Assembly (NCBI GenBank): GCA_036346375.1
Contig: CM070500.1
Span: forward strand, 70,994,525-71,058,524
DNA length: 64,000 nucleotides
From: Guadua angustifolia
Lineage: Eukaryota; Streptophyta; Magnoliopsida; Poales; Poaceae
Reading direction: 5' to 3'
Part shown: positions 37,101-48,428 of the stretch, one piece after another
Position numbering within the stretch: the stretch's first letter is position 1
How the letters are laid out: the number at the start of each line of letters is the position of its first letter
The notes under the pieces: model-generated
Databases searched by the model: none
What the model saw: the letters and a program-made list of their open reading frames with translations, nothing else
What the model was told of the DNA's origin: nothing
Made by a program: the position numbers and the translations under genes

Positions 37101-38828
37101 TGTAGGATCGAAATATACTGATCTAGCAATCAGAGTGGGGTGAATGATTGCGCGGAAGCTAAAATCAATTTTTTGCCTTTTGAAACACCCCAAACAAACT
37201 CAGATCGCTTGATTTGTATTCAACAAGAACCTTATTGCACCGGACCAATTTTTCACGTGTATGACGGACAAAACTTCAGTTCGGACTGAAAGTTGCACGG
37301 TATGACGGACAAAACTTCTCTCAGAGCAAAGGAGTTGCATGTGTATGACGGACTAAACTTTGCATATGTATGCCGGACTAAACTTCGCTTCAGACAAGAA
37401 TTGCATGTGTATGACGGACAAAATTTCTACTGTAGCAAAGGAATTGCATGTGTATGACGGACAAAATTTCGCCTCTGATATGTGTATGACGGACAAAACG
37501 AAAACAACCTAACACATGTTCACTAAAATGATAATTTCTGAAGATCCAACCGTTGGATTGATGCGAAATTTTAACTGTAGAAACTAGACTTGATTCCGAA
37601 GCTAACCCAAAAAGAATCAAGTCAATCGGACCTACGAATCTAGAGTTATGTCCCTCGCAAGACAGCTGAAATAATTTCCGATCTAATAACGACGGACCAA
37701 ATCAGACCAGTGACGGACAAAACTTAAAAACAAGATTACCGGAGATTCAACCGTTAGATTGACATGAAATTTTAACTGTAGAAACTAGATTCAATGATCA
37801 ATCTAACCCAACAAAAATCAACTCGATCGGATCTACGAATCAAAAGATATTACCTTCGCAATTCGACTGATGCAACAAGTGACGAGAATTGAGAATCAAA
37901 GCAGCGACAGACCAAACTCTGTGATGTGTTCCTTTGTGCAACGGACCAATCTTCACCACGGACCAATCTCCAGAGAAAACACCAATTGCCACGATCAAAA
38001 AGAATCGTGAGGAGCAATCACGAATAATTTCCTAGCTACCAAACGCAAGCAGAACAAAACTTTGGCCACAAGGCACAAAGACGCAAGATCCTCCGCCGAA
38101 AGATGAATTTCTTTATTTGATCTGGTTACTGATTCCAACACAAAGAGTACAAACCCTAGATGCTCAAAACGCCAACCATAAACAGGGACACCTCCACCTA
38201 TTTATACAGAGCAAGAATAAAGAGATTGAATACAACCCACTTCCAACATGGAAAGAGTTCATATTCATCTCAATCGCCCAACATGACTAAAACAACTCTT
38301 GCACGCATGCAAGAACAGAAAGATTGAATACAACTCCACTTCCAACATGGAAAGAGTTCAGATCTATCTCAATTTGGCCCAACATGGCCAAAACCAAAAC
38401 CTTGCACGCATGATCAGCCCACCGCCGCACATCCGTGACTAACCACCTTCACATGCATGTTCTCTAGCCCAAACGTCCCGCATGACATCCTTGACCACCA
38501 AGACCTTGATTCCTCCCTGAACCTAGTCTCAACCTCGGTTCCTCCATGAACCTAGTTCCGGTCCGTCATCGACCACGTTAGCCTCGAGCAACACTCGCAC
38601 ATGAAGTAACAAACAACGCTGTCCGAGCACAAGTCCACGACTTGACTCAAGATTAATCCATGCAACCACTCACACGAGTGCATTGCATTAAGCAAAACCA
38701 TTATGCTATCTCCAAGATAATAAACATATCAACATAGCACATGCACAAGCACCACACATGCCATAACCAAAATCACTTTGCAATGCCAATTTCACCATTC
38801 AGCCAATTTTTCATCACATGATTTCACA
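37101..38828 (-). repeat. 5' LTR of the gag-only element
   Basis: 1728 bp, followed on the minus strand by ag and then the primer-binding site tggtatcaaagcaagg (37099 downward). The tandem subrepeats of the LTR are at about 37259-37499. Confidence 0.9.
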
Positions 38829-38884
38829 ATAACGCTGCTCGCTTGATGAGGAAGCAGATGGATCTTGGATTGGCTCTGATACCA

Positions 38885-39141
38885 TGTAAAACTATCAGAG
38901 GTGTTTGTGGAAAACTCTCGCGCAATCAAATCATTGCACAGAGGTCTCTTTATATAATGCTTTGAGCATTGTAGGTTTTGCAATAGCACACGAGTTACTC
39001 TTAACGTATTACATCAGGATACTGATTCCGACTCTGATTCTAATCTGTTACAATAGAAGACCGAACTGACTACAATTAGGATCCTTTAATTGCTTTACAG
39101 ATCAGAAGCATCTTCTGCCGGCTGGACTGGATATTCTAACA
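38885..39141 (-). repeat. 5' LTR of outer copia element
   Basis: 257 bp, TGTTAGAATATCC to AGTTTTACA on the minus strand. The TATA-like ttatataaag is at about 38949-38958. The primer-binding site is immediately below 38885. Confidence 0.92.
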
Positions 39142-39146
39142 GTTGT

Positions 39147-40210
39147 AGGGGTCTGAGAGCTCATTTCTGTTGCTCAATGTAGGGGCTTGACTCTTTGTAT
39201 GATGTGTCTGGCAGTGTCTCCTCGTAAGGAAGTATTTGGGAAGTAAGATTCTATCTCAAGGGAAAGGGAGGCTAGGGGACTCTCACTTTTGAACAGGTTT
39301 AATGAAGGTCGAACATCACTTTTTTTCCGATTTGGATCCTTTCACATTCATGATGGATCTCAAATATGGTTTTCAAAAGACATTTGGTTCGGAAATAACA
39401 CCCTTAGTGAATAGTACCCTTGACTTTTTAACATTTTTCGACAAAAACATATTCTTTTAATATGTCTTTTCGTAGGGTTTTACAAATTTTGCAATAGCTT
39501 ATTGCTATGGTTGTTGGTATACAATTAACTCAGATCAAGATAAATTTTGATGAATCTCTATCAAAATGGACAGTTTTTTGTCCATTCGATGTATGCAGCC
39601 CTAATGCATCAACATCTTATAGTAACAACTAGATATCTATGGCAACTTAAGGTACCTTTAAAAATAAATTTTTTTCCTCTGGTACCTCCGTTGAGGGGTG
39701 ATTTTGACAAAAGATAACCTTAGTAAAAGGAATTGGATTGGTAGTAAACAATGTTATTTTTGTAACAATGAGAAAACCATGCAACATCTTTTTTTTACTA
39801 TTAGTATGTTTATTTTGCATGATGCATTATACAAGCGGCTTTTAATTTACCACTTCCTAGTAGTATAAACAATATGTTTGGAAACTAGTTATTAGGGTTG
39901 GGAAAGGAGTTAAAGGCTCACATTTTGGCTGGAGCTGCCACTTTATGTTGGTCTATCTAACTATGTCGAAATAATGTTGTTTTTATAAGAAAAGAATGTC
40001 TAATATATTGCAGGTTATCTATATATGTATCAATTGGTCGCGATCATGGTCCATGTTGCATCAACAAGAGGATCACGATGTGGTTTTAGTGGTATGCAGA
40101 TCTTTGGAGATGTTGATCAAGGAATTATTCATCGGCCATAGATGGGGATTTAGTAAACAACTGTGTGTGGGTGGAGAGTTTTGCATTATCCTTTTCATGG
40201 ATTGCTAAAA
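39147..40210 (+). pseudogene. LINE (non-LTR) reverse transcriptase 3' fragment, zf-RVT region
   Basis: Scattered plus-strand frames read FRFGSFHIHDGSQIWFSKDIWFG, then VPLKINFFLWYLR and LSKRNWIGSKQCYFCNNEKTMQHLFF. From family knowledge these are the C-terminal motifs of plant LINE-type polyproteins, including the Cys-His zf-RVT finger (CxFCxxxExxxHLFF). Stops and frameshifts are frequent, so it is long dead. The reverse transcriptase core should lie 5' of 39147 but is not seen. It abuts the copia target site. Confidence 0.7.
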
Positions 40211-40718
40211 CTTGTTTTCTAGCATTTATCTTTCAGATAACGTTTTGGCTGTACCTTTGTAATATAATTGATTGGCTGTGTGCATTTTAGGATGCAGAGG
40301 CCGGGAGTTAATATATTCTTCCATTATCTAAAAAGCATTACAAATGAAATTCTAGCAATTATGGTAAGTATCACAAAACACTTGGAGACATTACCACTCG
40401 TAGCCACATAGTTTTGTAAATATATCAAATCTGTTCACCGCAGAGTCATTCTATCCTCTTCACAAGTAGATGCCACTGACAACAAAATGCTCTAAAATAT
40501 TCACTCGTGATTTTTTGACATAAAAGAAGTAATTTATGAAAATAATTGCTGAATCACTTGAATCACTTGTGCCGAAGTTACTAGCTTAACTAGATATGAG
40601 ATCCATCCATTCTACTTGCAAAAACTATCAAGAATACCTCATTCTTGTAGCATCGAATGTTCAATATCCCCCCAAAAAAAATCCTCAAACATTGCAAGCA
40701 ATAACAAGATACACTCAC
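40211..40718. other. Intron-like flank of the SRO pseudogene
   Basis: The part at about 40410-40600 (aaatatatcaaatctgttcacc, then aatgctctaaaatattcact) resembles SRO intron sequence at about 50310-50480 and 52890-53000. The duplication that made the pseudogene therefore seems to have included intron sequence. No coding content. Confidence 0.45.
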
Positions 40719-41330
40719 CTATGCTATGGTCGCCGGTGAGAGATGTGCCCCCTCACCATGTTTCCGGCCAGCCCCCTGGCAACGCGCTGTCCTGTCCCCC
40801 TTCACAATTCCATTCCCCTTAGCCGCTGCCTTCGCCTCATCTGCCGAAGCCGCGTGCCACCCATACTCCGAGCTCTCCATGTGATGACTCTCCTTACCGG
40901 ATGCCATTAGGCATGACCAACGCATGCCGCACAACCGCACTGCGGTAACATCCACACATCGATTGGTCCTACCGGTGAAAATCCTCTTCGCCTCGGTCCT
41001 CCTTGTTGATCAGGGGCCTTATCTTCGTGAAAGACCTGACCGCGATCATCGGTTCACCGGATGGAGGTCGCCTTCTTGGTGGCATCATCGTCCAAACCGA
41101 TGCAGGTTTTGGGCAAGAAGTCCTCACGAGACATTCGGTCATCGGCGAGCGGCACCTCGGCCAAGGCCTTTCAGCCTTCCGTCGACGACAAAGGCTTGCC
41201 GAAGATATGCGACGGCTTCCTTAGGTACATCTTCCCACTTGTTATCATCCTTTCGGTAGGAGATGCGAGCAGGTGGGGTGATGGGGTGGATTCCCCCTAC
41301 CGCTGTGGCAAAGAGGCTGCCATTTCTTTC
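40719..41330 (-). pseudogene. Decayed SRO paralogue, first exon only
   Basis: Reading down from about 41320, the minus strand has the start context ATGGCAGCC, then ISYRKDDNKWEDVPKEA, matching WIAYRKEGGSWVYVPSE of the SRO gene at 53762. It ends with YGWHAASADEAKAAAKGNGIV and HGEGAHLSP, matching YAASAAEAKSAAAGNGIV and HGGGAHLSP. Stops and frameshifts lie between these parts (41000-41250). The exon end keeps the donor ataggtgagtg in the same place as the active gene, and intron-like sequence continues beyond. It is therefore a DNA-level duplication and not a processed copy. No later exons are seen. It is non-functional. Confidence 0.85.
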
Positions 41331-41350
41331 GTCAAGGTGGTTTTGTGATA

Positions 41351-41743
41351 AGGTATTATATCCGGTGTAAACCTTTTTTATCGTGAAAATTCGAGAAATC
41401 CACTTGTAGAAGTTTTAAAAAATTCTTAAGAAATTATCATACGTAAGGGAGCTTAGCTTCTACTATCTTGCGAAATTTGGAGACCAAACTCAGTCGTATT
41501 TGAAAGATATGAAAAAGACAAGCAACAGAATAAATAGTGCTAAATAGTGAAAAATCACTATTTAGGCTGAATTTGTCTTTTTCATATCTTTCAAATGCTA
41601 TTGAGTTTGGTCTTCAAATTTTATAAGATTGTAGAAACTCACCTTTTCTATGTATGGTAATTTTTTGAGAATTTTTTAAATTTCTATATATAGATTTAAT
41701 GAAATTTTCACTGATAAGAAAGGTTTACACTAGATATCTCCCC
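41351..41743. mobile_element. Long foldback element (about 190-bp arms)
   Basis: The left arm (41351-41545) and right arm (41550-41743) are near-perfect reverse complements, meeting in the palindrome ctaaatagtg aaaaa tcactatttag at about 41540-41566. Shared tracts include gtgtaaacctt and tttgaaagatatgaaaaaga. The flanking duplication is TTGTGATA (41343-41350 and 41744-41751). The intact SRO gene has the corresponding unoccupied sequence upstream of its start (about 53763-53815), which proves insertion. An 8-9-bp target and long TIRs suggest a Mutator-like or hAT foldback MITE. Confidence 0.85.
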
Positions 41744-41751
41744 TTGTGATA

Positions 41752-42880
41752 TGCCCAATGAAATAGAGCAAGTTAAGCATGGGGAGGTATGAGAAAGGTT
41801 GCTGTCTGTTGACATTTATTTTTTTCTAGAAACTAGTAAGGTGGCTTGCGCATTTGTTGTACATCATTCTTAAAACACGTTTAAATTACTTGGCAATACA
41901 TATATGATTTTGCTTTTTGAAAAATAGATTATTGTATAACTGCATTTGTGATATTTTAATATTATATATTACAGGAGAGAATATATTCACTCTGTTTCTC
42001 GATAATTATCACATGTGACCGAAACATTCTTGTATATAGCAAAACAGTAAATGTAGAATAACATAACAGTAAATGTAGCGACGACCGTCGGAGGACCAGA
42101 TTGCTACTGCTTTGTCCCTCTCCCTCTAATTTGCACACCTTGGAGCTAGGGCACCGAACGATGCCTATGACTCCCCTGGCTAGGCCGGCTTGACTGGCTT
42201 AGCCAGAAGGGCCTTGCTGGCCCAATAAAATCCACTTTTCTTTTGTTTTTTGTTTCTTTTCCCAAAATTTAGGCAAAACTCAATTTCAAACAATAGCTAT
42301 TACGTGCTAAATCTAGATATTATTTGTATTTGATTCGACACCTATTTTTATCTATATTCATATTTGTATTCGACAAACAAATTCCAGATAATATCCAGTT
42401 TTCGTATTCGTTTTACAATACAAAAACAATTTTACTTACCATATTCACTATCATCTGAATATGGTTGTCGGATAAAATGGATAATCCGATCTATTTGACA
42501 CCCCTAGTCATGACACAGGATTCGATTAGAAATCCGCGAGGCAATGAGAGAGAGAGATGGCCAGAAGGGGTAATTAGATGCACGGCACGTGATTAGAAAT
42601 TTAAATTCGATTCGTTGAATTCCTGTTCGGCGATTCATGTTTGGTTCCTTGGTTGCCTGACTGCCTCTGCACGTGGCAGAACCGCAGAGAGGAAACTCAC
42701 CATGCCAATGTGCCGGATCGCAGCAGCTGCGCGCGCACGCACAAGGCAGCCAGCCGGGAGGATGGCGGTGCGCCGTGTGCGTCGGCAAAGACCTGGCCGG
42801 TGAAGAGGCGGCTCACCAAGCGGGAGAGAAGGAGGAGGCTCATATTGATGGGCGACATCGATGTCATGATCGGCCTGATG
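41752..42880. other. Intergenic with a possible hAT-like end
   Basis: 41752-41800 continues the SRO-upstream homology. The stretch 42290-42510 has repeated tattcg/attcgtat motifs and ends gacacccctagtcatgac, resembling rice hAT-type MITE ends, but the other end is not found. Short GC-rich frames at 42615-42880 have no recognised motif. Confidence 0.35.
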
Positions 42881-43079
42881 TGTTAGCCATTGCGTGAGTT
42901 GGTGTGAGTCTGAGTCTGATGGTTGGGACCCACTTGTAAGGGTCTGGAGTGAGTAGTATATAACGGTTGTTTGTTGTGACTTGTTTTGTCGTCGTCTCCA
43001 AGAAATCTCAGAACCCTATTTCCCCAATTCTCTCTTCTTCTCCTCAACTATCTCTGTGAATCCTTGGAAGTTCATGACA
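42881..43079 (+). repeat. 5' LTR of the gypsy element
   Basis: 199 bp, TG...CA ended. The boundary is set by the primer-binding site just downstream. With no second LTR, the left edge is inferred from TGTTAG only. Confidence 0.65.
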
Positions 43080-43286
43080 ATTTGGTATCAGAGTCGATTC
43101 TGATCATTCCGGCCGGGTTGTAATTCTAGGCGAGGGTTGGAGGGTCTCGAGTATCAGTAATTGATCTTGAGAAACTCCGCGAAAACTCCGGTTACCAAGC
43201 CTGGTAAACACGGTGGTCTGATCGGAAGAAGCGATCTGGTGCCCAAGAAGAAACAATCGCAGTTTGAGGGGAAGGTCACTACCGCC

Positions 43287-46200
43287 ATGGCAACTCTGGA
43301 GACGCAACTTGAAGGAGTGAATTCGCTGTTGAAACAGATTTTGGATGACATGCACGGCATGAAATCCGAGATCAGCGAGGTCCGATCGTCGGTGGAGGGT
43401 GTCATGGGGCGGGTGGTGAATCTGGAATCTCGATCAGAGTTTCCAGCACCACCGGGGTTTCAATCGTCTTCATCTCCATTGGGAATGCCACCACGGGTTG
43501 CTCAAGCAGCAGAGGAGAACCTACAGACCAACAGCCATGATCGGGGGCAAGCGAGAGGGATTCTAGGGTCTCCGCCGAACATGGGTACGTATGATTCTTC
43601 GACTGCCCTTCAGGTGTTTGATGTTTTGGCTGGGGAGGGACGGGTGCAGCAGCAGGGCTTGAGTTCGCTTCCTCGTCAATCGCTTCCAAAGTTGGAGTTC
43701 CCTAAATTTGATGGAGAGAATCCCCGTTTGTGGAAGGAGCGTTGTGAAACTTACTTTGAAGTTTTTGGCATTCCTCCGGTTGCGTGCGTGATAGCAAGAT
43801 TATATTTTATCGGCAATGCACCCTCTCGCTGCGTAACGCTGAATCCAAAAGTCGTATTGAAAGGTGGGAAGACATGTGTAGTGCTGTGGAAAGGCGTTTT
43901 GAGCGTAACCTATATAAACGGCAGATGAGTCACATGATCAATCTCAGACAAACGGCTTCGGTCAGAGAGTATGTAGAAAAATTCGAAGAGCTGCAGCATC
44001 ACATTTTGTTATACAATCCAACTCAGGATAATGTCTTCTTCGTGACGCAATTTCTGGGAGGGTTGAAAGAAGAGATTAGAGCTGTGATTGTGTTGCATAA
44101 TCCGGAGGATGTGGACACGGCAATCTCTTTGGCTATGTTACAGGAGGAGGAACTGGAGTTGGGTCGCAGGAGACAAGGAGGAAAAGGAGATCATCGGGAG
44201 TTTATGCGGAATAGCACCAAGCTGCTGGAGAGACCAAGATTTCCAGGGAGACCGGAGGACAGCAAGAAACCTGATGATGTGAAGAAACAAAACAGTGGAC
44301 AGTGGAATGAAAAATTGGAAGCTCTGAGAACTTATCGGAAGACTAATGGACTTTGTTTCATATGTGGCGAAAAGTGGAGCAGGAATCACAAATGTCCTGA
44401 AAAGATTCCAGTACATACCATTGAGGAGTTGTTGGAAGTCTTGCAAATTCAGGCTGAACCAGAGTCGGAGAATGGAGACACGGGAGATTTGCAAGAGGAA
44501 GAATTAATGGTGGTTTCTCAAACATCCAGTAATTTGAAGAATGGGCGCAGAACCCTTCGTTTACAAGGTCTGGTTGGAAAGCAAGAGGTGTTGATATTGG
44601 TGGACTCTGGGAGTACGTATTCTTTCATCAGCGACCAAATGGCTCAACGGCTGCAGCGTTCCACCATTTCAATAGATGCTTCCCGCCTGGTGATTGCAGA
44701 TGGCAGTGCTCTAACTTGTGACAAGATGGTTACTGGGTTAGAGTGGTGGATCCAAGGACACACTTTCCAATATGATATTCGGGTGCTAGCTCTTGGTTGC
44801 TACGATATGATCTTGGGCGCGGATTGGTTGGAAGACCATTCACCCATGTGGGTACACTGGAGGAAAAAATGGATGAAATTCACCCACAAAGGCAGGAGAG
44901 TGTCTTTACAAGGTGTGCAAGATGTTATACAAAGCTGTCAACCGATTAAAGCTAACAAGTTAAAAGGATTGCTCAAACGTGGAGCACTGACTCATGTGAT
45001 TCAAATGCAACCGACTACCTCCATGACCTTTTCCTCTGTTCCAGAAGAGGCGAGTATGGCAATTCAAGAGGAAGTGGTTCCTTCTACCATCCAGAAGGTG
45101 GTCGACCAGTTTTCACATTTATTTGAAGAGCTCAAGGAATTGCCGCCAAGATGCAGCTTTGATCATCATATTCCTTTGATCGGAGGAGCTCAACCAGTGA
45201 ATATTCGACCGTACCGCTATTCACCCCACCTCAAGGATGAGATTGAGAGACAAGTTGGCGAGATGCTTCGTTCTGGTGTTATCCAAAGAAGCTCTAGTCC
45301 ATTCGCATCGCCAGTGTTGTTGGTGAAGAAAAAAGATGGATCGTGGCGCTTCTGTGTAGATTACCGCCAACTAAATTCCATTACTGTGAAGAACAAGCAT
45401 CCTCTGCCAATCATTGATGAACTCATGGATGAATTGGCCGGTGCAAGATGGTTTTCAAGGCTGGATTTGCGATCTGGTTACCACCAGATTCGGATGGCAA
45501 AAGGCGATGAATACAAAACGGCTTTCCGTACTCACCAAGGTTTGTATGAGTTTTCCGTGATGCCGTTTGGTCTGACAAACGCACCCGCCACCTTTCAAGG
45601 AGTCATGAACCAAATCTTTGAGCCACTGTTGCGTAAAACTGTATTGGTCTTTGTGGACGATATTCTGGTGTATAGCAAATCATTGGAAGATCACCAGACT
45701 CACCTGTTGGAGGTATTTGGTATTTTACATCAGCATGAGTTGCGGCTTAAGCGGTCCAAATGCTCATTTGCTCAGCAGGCATTGGAGTACCTTGGACATG
45801 TGATCACTGCTGCTGGAGTGGCTACAGACCCCACCAAAGTCAAGGCTGTGTTGGAGTGGCCGGAACCTAAGTCCTTAAAGGAGGTACGGGGGTTCTTAGG
45901 ACTCACCGGATATTATCGAATGTTTATCAGGCACTATAGTATTATCAGTAAGCCTTTAACCGACTTGCTTAAGAAAGGGATTCAATTCCAGTGGACGGCG
46001 ACAACAGATGAAGCATTTCGCACTCTTCAACAGGCATTAGTTCAAGCTCCTGTGTTGGCTATGCCCGACTTTTCCAAACAATTTGTGTTAGAAACAGACG
46101 CAAGCAATGTTGGAATTGGTGCTGTACTGATGCAGGCAGATCATCCCATAGCATATCTCAGTAAATCTCTTAGTGTCCGAAACCAGGCGTTATCAGCATA

Positions 46201-47790
46201 TGAAAAAGAGTGTCTAGCCATACTCTTAGCAGTGGGAAAATGGCGCCCTTACCTTCAGCACAGGGAATTTGTAATTCGCACAGATCAGTGTTCCTTGGTG
46301 CATTTGAATGATCAGCGCTTGACTACCGGTGTACAGCAGAAGGCCTTCCTGAAGTTACTGGGTCTCCATTTTCAAATTCATTATAAGCGGGGCACCCAGA
46401 ATGCAGCGGCAGATGCTTTGTCCCGCTGTCACAATTTGAAAGATGCTTTCGCTATCATCATTAGCACTTCGGTCAGTTACGTAACACGTAGCGAGGATAC
46501 TCGGAGGATGAAGAAACCAAACAACTACTGACCAAACTTTCAGTCACTAACTCTAATTTGAAGGGCTTTACTCTCAGGGATGGCATTATCCGTTATCATG
46601 GTCGGATTTGGGTGGGCAACAACACTTTGGCTCAAAATCATATTCTGCAGGCATTGCATGATAGCAGCATCGGAGGGCACTCCGGAATTCAGGCCACTTA
46701 TCAAAAGTGAAGGCACCGCTTATGCGTGGCGAAACGAAAATGACTGCAACAAGATGTGCAAGGTGTGAAGTCGTCAAAGAGCCAAAACAGAGCATTGCCG
46801 CTTACCTGGACTACTCCAACCTTTACCGGTGCCGTCACAATCTTGGCAGGTGATCGGTATGGACTTCATTGAAGGGCTTCCTCAATCACACAAGTACACC
46901 ACGATTCTGGTTGTCATCGATAAGTTTTCAAAATACGGGCATTTCCTGCCGTTAGCCCATCCTTACACCGCACTGCAAGTGGCACAAGTGTTCTTTGACA
47001 ATGTTTACAAGTTACATGGTTTACCTCAAGCCATAATTTCAGATCGCGACGGATCTTCACCAAAGGCAAGATGGCAAGAACTGTTTCGGTTGTCGGATAC
47101 CAAGTTGAACATGAGTTCCTCCTACCACCCTCAAACCGACGGGCAAACCGAGCGGTTGAACCAATGTGTGGAAACTTATTTGAGGTGCTTCGTCCATGCG
47201 ACGCTGAAGAAATGGTTCGAGTGGATTGCTCTTGCAGAATACTGGTACAATACCACTTATCACTCTGTTTTGGGTAAGTCACCCTTTGAGGTGTTGTATG
47301 GGTTTCCTCCCAGACACTTTGGTATTTCCAATACTGCTGCTTGCTCCGTGACTGATGTTCAAGACTGGCTGTTGCACCGATCGGAAATGACTAAACTCCT
47401 TCAGCAGCACCTGGAGAGAGCACAGATGCGCATGAAATTGCAGGCCGACCAACACCGTTTAGAACGGGAATTTCAAGTTGGTGACTCTGTTTACCTTAAG
47501 CTCCAACCTTATGTGCAGACTTCAGTGGCAACCAGGCGCAATCAGAAACTTTCCTTCCGATTCTATGGACCATATAAGATACTGGCAAAGGTGGGATCGG
47601 TGGCGTACAAACTTGATTTGCCTGATGGAAGTCAAATTCACCCGGTGGTGCACGTGTCCCAGTTGAAACCTCATATACCGCCTTCAGCTGTGGTGAACTC
47701 TGATCTATCTTCAATTGATCTGGACTGGCTTACAACAACTGTCCCTTTCTCCCAAGTAACCCTACTTCGTAGTAGAGCTCTTTTACGGTA
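43287..47790 (+). pseudogene. Gypsy gag-pol polyprotein, frameshifted
   Basis: Gag starts at Met 43287 (MATLETQLEGV, coiled-coil-like) and runs to PKFDGENPRLWKERCETYF. A frameshift near 43840 moves to the 915-codon frame ending at 46531. That frame holds the rest of gag, an atypical CCHC (CFICGEKWSRNHKC), protease LVDSGSTYSFIS, reverse transcriptase (VDYRQLN, RLDLRSGYHQIRM, FVDDILVYSKS at about 45650) and RNase H (LETDASNVGIGAVLMQ). After 46531 the H2C2 zinc-binding region is scrambled by stops. Integrase core resumes at 46829 with GMDFIEGLP, ISDRDG and QTDGQTERLN, so all three acidic residues are kept. RT itself is intact over about 900 residues, which points to modest age. Confidence 0.92.
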
Positions 47791-48428
47791 CGTTAAAATT
47801 ATTCTTTTGATTCAACGAATCAGATTAATTAGTATTTATTTATGTTTTCTCCAATAGTAAAGTAGTAGAAATATCTTAAATAAATCAATAGCTAGATTTG
47901 ATTACCACTATCCACCATATATGCTGCCAGTATAATGCGCTCCAAAATTTCTCTTGGAGAGTATTGTACTGTCGATAGAATCTTAGTCTTCGGTACGATT
48001 AATCTTGTACAAAACTAAAAATGGCGCATTCACGGAACAACGATCGAACTCTTTAGTCTCATCTCTTTCAGGAAAGAAAAAGAAAAAGCTCATTAGTTTC
48101 ATTGCTTATAGTAGACAAATATATAATCGCAAGGAAGCTAAACATAAGTCATATCCAAATGTGATGCAGTAAAACTATTTGTAATAGGATTGGCCAAGCA
48201 TGCATGAATTTTGCAAACTATTAAAAGTAGGACAAATAAAGGAAGTCTGAAGCATTCCACAAGACAGAATTACTTATGTGCACCAGTGTTTGCGCACGCA
48301 AGATATGGCTGCAATGCCTAATCTTTTATTCAGGTAAAGAGTATCTTCAAAAGGAATTACAGCACCAGCAACAATCCACAGCCACGATGATTGGCGACAA
48401 AATCAGAAACAAACATCATGGATCACCC
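47791..48428. other. Flank and SRO 3' untranslated region
   Basis: Sequence between the gypsy breakpoint and the SRO stop codon. Its right part must hold the SRO 3' UTR. No clear polyadenylation signal or repeat is chosen. Confidence 0.4.

Larger units (their letters stand above)
28612..38828 (-). mobile_element. Gag-only LTR retrotransposon (TR-GAG-like), nested in the copia element
   Basis: Two long LTRs (5' LTR 37101-38828, 1728 bp; 3' LTR 28612-30334, 1723 bp) start TGTGAAATCATG and end GATCCTACA on the minus strand. They are flanked by ATAAC at 28607-28611 and 38829-38833. After the 5' LTR comes agtggtatcaaagcaagg, a primer-binding site resembling the initiator-Met type. Before the 3' LTR comes atcaaggggagat, a purine tract. 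The internal region without the inserted solo LTR is about 3.9 kb. It encodes a copia/SIRE-like gag with two zinc knuckles but no protease, integrase or reverse transcriptase. It therefore depended on a partner element for movement. Its LTRs carry internal tandem repeats. Confidence 0.9.
24117..39141 (-). mobile_element. Ty1-copia retrotransposon (outer element of a three-layer nest)
   Basis: Two 257-bp LTRs of equal length (5' LTR 38885-39141, 3' LTR 24117-24373, minus strand) begin TGTTAGAATATCC and end AGTTTTACA. The target duplication GTTGT is at 24112-24116 and 39142-39146. The primer-binding site tggtatcagagcc follows the 5' LTR (38884 downward), and the purine tract attgagggggga precedes the 3' LTR. 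Without the inserted element the copia is about 4.8 kb, normal for the superfamily. An LTR element has landed in its leader, 51-56 bp after the 5' LTR. The coding region is frameshifted, so this copy is inactive. Confidence 0.93.
42881..47790 (+). mobile_element. Ty3-gypsy retrotransposon, truncated at the 3' end
   Basis: A short 5' LTR (42881-43079, TGTTAGCC to TCATGACA) has a TATA-like tatataac at 42957-42964. It is followed by the primer-binding site tggtatcagag (43084-43094). Gag, protease, reverse transcriptase, RNase H and integrase follow in order, the Ty3-gypsy arrangement. Similarity fades after the start of the chromodomain-like region near 47790, and no 3' LTR is found. The element has lost its 3' end by deletion. 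Confidence 0.85.
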
